From Actinobacteria bacterium 13_1_20CM_4_69_9 (GTDB lineage Bacteria > Actinomycetota > Thermoleophilia > Gaiellales > Gaiellaceae), in the NCBI GenBank assembly GCA_001920085.1, contig MNJC01000095.1, forward strand, positions 1 to 10,313: DNA of 10,313 bases, read 5' to 3'. A program made the position numbers and the translations under genes. The stretch's first letter is position 1. The number at the start of each line of letters is the position of its first letter. Under the pieces are notes generated by a model. The model was given only the letters and a program-made list of their open reading frames with translations. It had not been told where the DNA came from and did no database searches. Below are positions 5,975 through 10,313 of the stretch, piece after piece.

Positions 5975-6643
5975 TCAGGGTGGGGTCGGGAGGTCCACCA
6001 CGAGCCGCACCGGGCCCGCCAGCTGGCTGACCTTGGCGCAGGCCAGTCGCTCGAGCCCGAGACCCCAGGCCGTGACGCGCTCGAAATCGTCGATGAGCTT
6101 GACCTCGCGCACCAGGGGAAGGCCCGGCCGGAGGTCCGTCTGGGTGAAGGTCTGTTTCCCGGTGGTCGGATCGACCGTCGACGCGTTGCTCAACCGGACC
6201 GACAGGAAGGCGTTGCCATCGACGGGGACCTGGCGCCCGCTTGTTCCGACGAATTCGGTCGCGACCGCGAGGGACCACGGCGGGAGGCCGTAGGTCCCGA
6301 CCGTCGATGGACCGAACTCGAAGACGACGCGGTCGAATCCGGCGTTGTGCGCGGCCCGCACGGCCGTGATCTGGGCCTGGAACGCGGTGCTGCCGCCGCT
6401 CTGGGCCGGACAGGCCACCGGCGTCGCCCCGGGCGACGGGCTCGGCCCCGGCGTCGCGGCCGGGCTCGGCGAGGGGGTGGCCGGGGGCGTGCTCGACGGC
6501 CGCGCGATGGTCGGGGAGGCCGTCGGCGTGGGAGCAGCGGTCGTCCGGGCCGCGGAGGTGGCCGGAGGCGTCACCAAGACGGGCGCGCAGGCCACGCTGG
6601 CGAGCAGCGCGACGGCACACAACAGGACGGAGCGGGCTTCCAC
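5975..6643 (-). CDS. AMIN-like domain lipoprotein
   Basis: 222 aa from GTG at 6643. Residues 1-19 are a signal peptide (VLLCAVALLASVAC) whose C19 could be lipidated, although Ser at -3 is a weak lipobox. Residues about 21-80 are a Pro/Thr/Ser/Ala linker with repeats such as TPSPSP and PGPSPSPG, suited to holding a domain away from the membrane. Residues about 88-220 match the AMIN-like beta domain seen in secreted actinobacterial and Chloroflexota proteins: FDRVVFEFG, PVDGNAFLSVRLSNAS, LVREVKLIDDFERVTAWGLGLE and PVRLVVDLPTPP. The domain's ligand is not established; relatives bind cell-wall polymers. The GTG is chosen because it directly precedes the signal peptide; no clear Shine-Dalgarno is seen, and a poor -10 (CAGACT) lies 9 nt upstream. 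It precedes L25 by 43 bp. Confidence 0.8.
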   Translation of the reverse strand: MEARSVLLCAVALLASVACAPVLVTPPATSAARTTAAPTPTASPTIARPSSTPPATPSPSPAATPGPSPSPGATPVACPAQSGGSTAFQAQITAVRAAHNAGFDRVVFEFGPSTVGTYGLPPWSLAVATEFVGTSGRQVPVDGNAFLSVRLSNASTVDPTTGKQTFTQTDLRPGLPLVREVKLIDDFERVTAWGLGLERLACAKVSQLAGPVRLVVDLPTPP

Positions 6644-6708
6644 GGCCGGTCCAGTCTGACCGAATCTCGGCGGTGTGTCGATAAACCTTACAACCAGGCG
6701 TCGTTTTT

Positions 6709-6723
6709 GTACGCAGAGCGTAC
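6709..6723. promoter_or_regulatory. Palindrome GTACGC-AGA-GCGTAC, candidate operator
   Basis: A perfect 6-bp inverted repeat with a 3-nt centre. It covers the -35 position (about 6718-6723) for the -10 box at 6741-6746, where no TTGACA-like sequence exists. A regulator bound here would control GH57 #2 and might also affect the divergent AMIN-like gene. This reading is inferred from position and symmetry only. Confidence 0.4.
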
Positions 6724-6737
6724 GGCGAACTGAAATT

Positions 6738-6746
6738 TGGTAGAAT
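6738..6746 (+). promoter_or_regulatory. Extended -10 promoter of GH57 #2
   Basis: TGG followed by TAGAAT matches an extended -10 (TGn plus TANNNT with A at position 5). The hexamer ends 8 nt before the GTG at 6755, again giving a leaderless or nearly leaderless mRNA. It overlaps the upstream in-frame TTG at 6737, which is why 6755 is preferred as start. Confidence 0.6.
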
Positions 6747-6754
6747 GCCTCCAA

Positions 6755-8329
6755 GTGGCTGAAAAGCTGCGTTTGGCGCTGGTCTTCCACCAGCACCAGC
6801 CAGCGGGGAACTTCCCACATGTGTTCGCTGACGTGGCCGAGCGCGCGTATGCGCCGCTCGTGGCCGCGCTCTATCGGCACCCCGAAGTCAAAGCGTCCCT
6901 TCACTTCTCCGGTCCGCTCCTCGACTGGCTCGAGGGCAACCGTCCCGACGTGATCGGCGATCTCGCCGACCTCGTGAAGCGAGGTCAGATCGAGCTGCTC
7001 TCCGGCGGCTACCACGAGCCGATCCTGGTCGGCGTCCCGCGGCGCGACGCCGTGGGGCAGATCCGCGCGCTCACCGATCGCGTCGCCGCGATCTTCGGCC
7101 GGCGTCCGCTGGGCGCGTGGCTGACCGAGCGGGTGTGGGAGCCGCACCTGCCGTCGATCCTCGCCGAGGCCGGCGTCGCGTACACGATCCTTGACGAAGA
7201 GCACTTCCTCCAGGCCGGCCTGCGGCGCGACGAGCTCGGCGAGTCGTTCATCACCGAGGACCAGGGCTTCCCGCTGGTCCTCTACCCCGCGAGCACGCGG
7301 CTCCGCTACCTCATCCCGTTCCGCGACGTCGGGCAGACGATGAAGGAGCTGCGCGAGCGGCATGCCGCCGGGGCCAAGCTCGTCGTCTACGCCGACGACG
7401 GCGAGAAGTTCGGCGCGTGGCCGGGCACCTACCAGCGCGTGCACAAGGATGGGTGGCTCGAGGACTTCTTCACCCAGATCGCGCAGGCCGACTTCATCGA
7501 GACGACGACGCTCGAGGACGCGTGGATCTTCCAGAAGCCGTCCCGCCGGGTGTACCTGCCGGGCGGCACCTACCACGAGATGGGCGAATGGTCGCTCGAC
7601 GCGGCCGCCGCGCGGCGGTTCACCCAGGCGCGCAACGCGCTGAAGGACGACCTCGCGTCGCTGGTCGCGTTGCCGCCGTGGCGGAACTTCCTGGCGAAAT
7701 ATCCGGAGGCGAACGCCCTCCACAAGCGGATGCTCATCGTGTCCGAGGAGCTCGCGCGACGCAGCATCCTCGACGCGTCGCCCGAGGTGCGCCAGGCGCA
7801 GCAGAACCTCTGGCGCGCGCAGACGAACGACGTCTACTGGCACGGCGTGTTCGGCGGCCTCTACCTGCCGCACCTCCGCGCCGACGCGTACGGCGCGCTG
7901 CTCCGCGCCGAGCGGATGCTCGCGGAGCGTCGCGTCGCGTCCGGCGAGCAGCGCGACTACGACGTCGACGGTCTGGACTCGGGCGGAGAAGGCCGGCAAG
8001 GTCAAGGTTGGCAAGGCCTCCGACAAGGACGCCAAGTCGATCCACGAGGTCGTGCGCGCGAAGGAGCGCGGGCTCGTGAAGCTGCTCGAGTACGACGACG
8101 CGCGGCGCGCCTTCTTCCAAGACAGCTTCAGGGTCGGCCGCGAGGACCGGGTGAGCCTGCACGCCCTGCCGTATCAGCTCACGCCGCAACGCGAGGCGCG
8201 CACGGTCAGCCTCATCCTCGAGCCTCCGGCGAAGTCGCTCGCCGGCGTGCCGGGTCTCGGCATCCGAAAGGACATCCGGATCGCCGACGAGGGCTTGGCC
8301 GCGGGCGTCCGCTACCGGCTGCGCAATGA
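6755..8329 (+). CDS. GH57 4-alpha-glucanotransferase/alpha-amylase-type enzyme, catalytic part (frameshifted gene)
   Basis: The frame from GTG 6755 is GH57-like for about 408 residues, to RDYDVDGLD near 7978. The rest, to the stop at 8327-8329, is Arg/Gly-rich out-of-frame sequence. The motifs match the Thermococcus litoralis 4-alpha-glucanotransferase type (EC 2.4.1.25): FHQHQPAGNF (11-20); LLSGGYHEPIL (81-91); GAWLTERVWEP with nucleophile Glu125; VVYADDGEKFGAWPGTY with acid/base Asp214 or Asp215; and LPGGTYHEMGEWSLD. NDVYWHGVFGGLYLPHLR marks the following helical region. Such enzymes move or hydrolyse alpha-1,4-glucan segments in glycogen and maltodextrin metabolism, complementing the branching enzyme at 3557. 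The catalytic domain looks complete, but the C-terminal domain lies in another frame, so the gene is broken or the sequence has an error. Confidence 0.85.
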   Translation: MAEKLRLALVFHQHQPAGNFPHVFADVAERAYAPLVAALYRHPEVKASLHFSGPLLDWLEGNRPDVIGDLADLVKRGQIELLSGGYHEPILVGVPRRDAVGQIRALTDRVAAIFGRRPLGAWLTERVWEPHLPSILAEAGVAYTILDEEHFLQAGLRRDELGESFITEDQGFPLVLYPASTRLRYLIPFRDVGQTMKELRERHAAGAKLVVYADDGEKFGAWPGTYQRVHKDGWLEDFFTQIAQADFIETTTLEDAWIFQKPSRRVYLPGGTYHEMGEWSLDAAAARRFTQARNALKDDLASLVALPPWRNFLAKYPEANALHKRMLIVSEELARRSILDASPEVRQAQQNLWRAQTNDVYWHGVFGGLYLPHLRADAYGALLRAERMLAERRVASGEQRDYDVDGLDSGGEGRQGQGWQGLRQGRQVDPRGRAREGARAREAARVRRRAARLLPRQLQGRPRGPGEPARPAVSAHAATRGAHGQPHPRASGEVARRRAGSRHPKGHPDRRRGLGRGRPLPAAQ

Positions 8330-8783
8330 AGGCGAAGACACGATCGCCCTCACCTTCACCAGCGCGTCGAACGTGGCGTTCGTCGGCGAAGGGAATGCCG
8401 GCGACCTCATCACCCTTGGGACGCGGAAGACGACGCCGGGCAAGGCCCTGGAGGGCGCGCGGAACGTCACCGAGATCCTCGTGCATTCCGAGGCGCGCCA
8501 TTTCGACATCACCTTCGCCATCGACCCGCCCGCCGAGACCACCGTGCAGCCGATCTACGCGATCGCGAACTCCGAGGAAGGCTTCGAGCGCCTCTACGAG
8601 CAGACGGAGATCGCGTGCTCGTGGAACGTGACGATCGAGCCCGACTCCCACGTCGACCTGGAGATCCGGGCCACCGCGGTCGGGCAGCTCGTCGAGCCGG
8701 AGCTCATCAAGCCCGCCGCGCGGCGCAAGCGGACCGCCGCGGCGCCCGCGCCGGCCGACACGGTGGCGCGCTCGAAGCGGTAG
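7983..8783 (+). pseudogene. Displaced C-terminal (DUF1926-like) domain of the GH57 #2 gene
   Basis: From about 7983 the GH57 homology continues in a different frame: EKAGKVKVGKASDKDAKS, then IHEVVRAKERGLVKLLEYDD and RRAFFQDSF, which is the conserved SIHE...YDxxxRA...DxF segment of the family's C-terminal beta domain, through to the TAG at 8781-8783. The first start codon in this frame is GTG at 8052, with no ribosome site, so I read it as the tail of the upstream gene and not a separate gene. From memory of the family, the stretch between the DxDxDG motif and SIHE is about 57 residues; here only about 20 remain, so roughly 40 residues appear deleted together with the frame change. The protein ends in a basic/Ala tail (ARRKRTAAAPAPAD). 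Confidence 0.75.
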
Positions 8784-8807
8784 TACCGTCCTCGCGATGA
8801 GCGCGCG

Positions 8808-9125
8808 ATGAGCGACCCGCCGTTCTGGCCCACGCCCGCGAGCCCGCCGCCCTCACCGCCGCCCGGCCGCGGCCTCAGCGTGGCCGCGATCGCCGTCATC
8901 GCCCTGATCGTCGGCGCGATCGGTGGCGGAGCCGCCGGTGGCTACGTCGCCGCCAGAACGACCTGCTGCCGACCGTGGTCACCGTCATCAACCGTCTTCC
9001 GAACGGCACGGCCCAGTCGAGCGGCTCGGGCTTCGTCATCGACGCGTCCAACGGGTATGTCGTCACGAACAACCACGTCGTCGAGAACGTGCGCGACACG
9101 AACCCTGGCGCGTCGTTCGACGTGA
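8808..9125 (+). CDS. Membrane-anchor (N-terminal) part of HtrA-like protease, frameshifted
   Basis: Residues 1-22 are a Pro-rich cytoplasmic segment (MSDPPFWPTP, ASPPPSPPPG) and residues 23-48 are one Ala/Gly/Ile-rich transmembrane helix (SVAAIAVIALIVGAIGGG). This is the usual N-terminus of membrane-anchored S1C proteases. After YVAAR, near 8955, the frame turns into Ser/Arg-rich non-homologous sequence until the stop at 9125, while the expected protease sequence continues in another frame. The ATG at 8808 is preferred because the one at 8797 meets a stop after four codons. It starts 24 bp after the GH57 #2 stop on the same strand, so co-transcription is likely. Treat it together with the next entry as one gene. 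Confidence 0.75.
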   Translation: MSDPPFWPTPASPPPSPPPGRGLSVAAIAVIALIVGAIGGGAAGGYVAARTTCCRPWSPSSTVFRTARPSRAARASSSTRPTGMSSRTTTSSRTCATRTLARRST

Positions 9126-9868
9126 TCTTCGCGGACAACCGGGTGGTCAAGAACGCGAAGCTCATCGGACGCGACGACAAGACCGACGTCGCCGTGCTGC
9201 AGGTGCCGGCGCAGAGCCTCAAGGCCGCGGCCCTCGCGAACAGCGACGACGTCCCGGTCGGTTCCACGGTCGTGGCCATCGGGAGCGCGCTCGGCGAGCT
9301 GCAGAACACCGTCACCACGGGCATCGTGTCGGCGAAGGGCCGTCGCGTGCCGGAGACCGACACCGTCACGCTCGAGGACCTCATTCAGACCGACGCCGCG
9401 ATCAACGAGGGAAATTCCGGCGGCCCGCTCATCTGGGCGGCGACGAAGCAGGTCATCGGCATGAATACCCTCGTGAACCGCCAGGCCGGGGCGGAGGGTC
9501 TCGGATTCTCGATCGCGAGCAACACGGTGCGGGACATCGCCAACGAGCTCATCACGAACGGCAAGATCGACCGCGGCGCCATCGGGGTCGGCTACACGCT
9601 CCTCAGCCCGCGCCTTGCCGCGACGCTCTCCCTTCCCGCGCAGACGCAGGGGATCATCGTCACCGGGATCGTCGCGGGCTCCGGCGCCGCGCAGGCCGGT
9701 CTGAAGGTGAACGACGTCATCACGAAGATCAACGACCAGCAGATCGACGGCACGCATCCGATCAGCTCGATCCTGCTGCACACCCGACCGGGCGATAAGG
9801 TGAAGCTCACGATCATCCGGGATGGGAAACAGCAGACCGTCGACCTCACCCTCGGCCGGCAGAGCTGA
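8975..9868 (+). CDS. S1C trypsin-like serine protease with PDZ domain (HtrA/DegP family), main part
   Basis: 297 residues from GTG 8975, but the homologous frame already begins at 8954 with QNDLLPT, directly after the membrane anchor. The catalytic triad is complete: His34 in TNNHVV, Asp71 in KTDVAVLQV and Ser148 in NEGNSGGPL. The domain closes with GAEGLGFSIASNTV. Residues about 205-295 are a PDZ domain (TQGIIVTGIVAGSGAAQAGL, VNDVITKINDQQI), which in HtrA proteins senses or delivers unfolded peptides. The enzyme would act on the outer face of the membrane in protein quality control. It joins the anchor ORF through what looks like one missing base at 8949-8956: adding a C there would give AAQNDLLP. 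GTG 8975 has no ribosome site and is not a convincing independent start. Confidence 0.88.
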   Translation: MVTVINRLPNGTAQSSGSGFVIDASNGYVVTNNHVVENVRDTNPGASFDVIFADNRVVKNAKLIGRDDKTDVAVLQVPAQSLKAAALANSDDVPVGSTVVAIGSALGELQNTVTTGIVSAKGRRVPETDTVTLEDLIQTDAAINEGNSGGPLIWAATKQVIGMNTLVNRQAGAEGLGFSIASNTVRDIANELITNGKIDRGAIGVGYTLLSPRLAATLSLPAQTQGIIVTGIVAGSGAAQAGLKVNDVITKINDQQIDGTHPISSILLHTRPGDKVKLTIIRDGKQQTVDLTLGRQS

Positions 9869-10313
9869 CGCGGCGCCGGCGCTCCGCCGGCACGACGCGT
9901 CGCTGTACATCGTCGCGAGCGGTCTCGGCGGCCTCGGCCTCGGGATCGCGCTCTTCTATCTGAACTTCCTGTACCGGGCGCTCGGCTTCGATGCCCGGGC
10001 CATCGGCGTGCTCGGCGGCGCCCAGGCCCTCGGTGCGCTCGCCGGGGCCCTGCCCGCGGCGCTCCTGCCACGTCGGATGCCGCGCCGCAACGCGATCTTC
10101 GTCGGCGGTTGCGTCACGGCGCTCGGCGTGATCGGCATCCTCACCCAGACCGCGCTGCCGCTCCTGTTCGTCGCGGCGGCGCTGACCGGGCTGGGCGGGA
10201 TCATCGTGGCGTCGTCGGGGAGCGCGCTCGTGGCCGACGCGACCACGGGCCTCGACCGGCCACGGATGTTCGGCAACCAGGTCGCGCTCGGCGCGCTGGC
10301 GAGCTTCGCCGCG
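9822..10313 (+). CDS. MFS transporter, N-terminal part (cut by window edge)
   Basis: The frame is open for 164 codons from ATG 9822 to the window end. After a polar leader of about 25 residues it shows membrane segments typical of the major facilitator superfamily: TM1 LYIVASGLGGLGLGIALFYL, TM2 GVLGGAQALGALAGALPAAL, a basic cytoplasmic loop LPRRMPRRN at the position of MFS motif A (a degenerate version), TM3 IFVGGCVTALGVIGILTQ and TM4 LPLLFVAAALTGLGGIIVA. The substrate is unknown. The ATG lies inside the protease gene, overlapping it by 47 nt; it is the only ATG/GTG/TTG before TM1, and no strong Shine-Dalgarno is visible, so the start is uncertain. It probably belongs to the same transcript as the protease. 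Confidence 0.8.
   Translation, partial: MGNSRPSTSPSAGRADAAPALRRHDASLYIVASGLGGLGLGIALFYLNFLYRALGFDARAIGVLGGAQALGALAGALPAALLPRRMPRRNAIFVGGCVTALGVIGILTQTALPLLFVAAALTGLGGIIVASSGSALVADATTGLDRPRMFGNQVALGALASFAA

Noticed and set aside
6644..8035. Minus-strand open frame continuing upstream of the AMIN-like lipoprotein
   Set aside because: It is antisense to GH57 #2 and lacks motifs; the signal peptide beginning at 6643 marks the real start.
8052..8783. Independent gene starting at GTG 8052
   Set aside because: The homology in this frame extends upstream of 8052 to about 7983 and matches the C-terminal domain of the preceding GH57 protein. No ribosome site or promoter precedes 8052.

Overview
The window comes from a very GC-rich bacterial chromosome. 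Several starts look leaderless, with a TANNNT -10 box 7-8 nt before the start codon and no Shine-Dalgarno. It also has a TL5/CTC-type ribosomal protein L25 with an Ala-rich tail, an AMIN-like lipoprotein and two GH57 enzymes of the kind common in thermophiles, Chloroflexota and Actinobacteria. A Chloroflexota-like (Limnocylindria/Ellin6529-type) or actinobacterial origin is my best guess. The sequence alone does not settle it.

Layout. (1) 1-1415: the end of an unidentified CDS, then a stretch bounded by two direct copies of the 3' half of a tRNA-Thr(CGT) gene. One is a degenerate fragment at 109-147, the other is the 3' half of the intact tRNA at 1343-1415 (minus). Between them lies one unrecognised secreted-protein gene with AT-richer third codon positions. 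This is the geometry left when an element integrates into the 3' end of a tRNA gene. (2) 1464-3523, minus strand: a Rieske non-heme iron oxygenase, a GNAT acetyltransferase overlapping it by 8 nt, and a VOC-fold protein with a histone-H1-like basic tail, transcribed toward the tRNA. (3) 3524-3556: a 33-bp divergent promoter with two back-to-back TANNNT boxes, each exactly 7 nt from its start codon. (4) 3557-5173, plus strand: a GH57/DUF1957 1,4-alpha-glucan branching enzyme. Its stop codon shares the palindrome CTAG with the stop of the convergent L25 gene. (5) 5170-6643, minus strand: L25, and upstream of it an AMIN-like lipoprotein. (6) 6644-6754: an intergenic region with an extended -10 promoter and a palindrome at the -35 position, reading into a second GH57 gene. 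(7) 6755-8783, plus strand: a GH57 4-alpha-glucanotransferase-type gene, out of frame at about 7978-7986 and apparently lacking about 40 residues. (8) 8808-9868: an HtrA-like S1C protease with a probable one-base frameshift after its membrane anchor. (9) 9822 to the end: the start of an MFS transporter, cut by the window edge.

The clearest functional theme is alpha-glucan (glycogen) metabolism: a branching enzyme and a glucanotransferase-type enzyme, both GH57, within 3.2 kb. The most unusual structure is the tRNA-bounded 1.2-kb islet. Two neighbouring genes (GH57 #2 and the protease) are broken, so local sequence or assembly errors must be excluded before any biology is read into those breaks.
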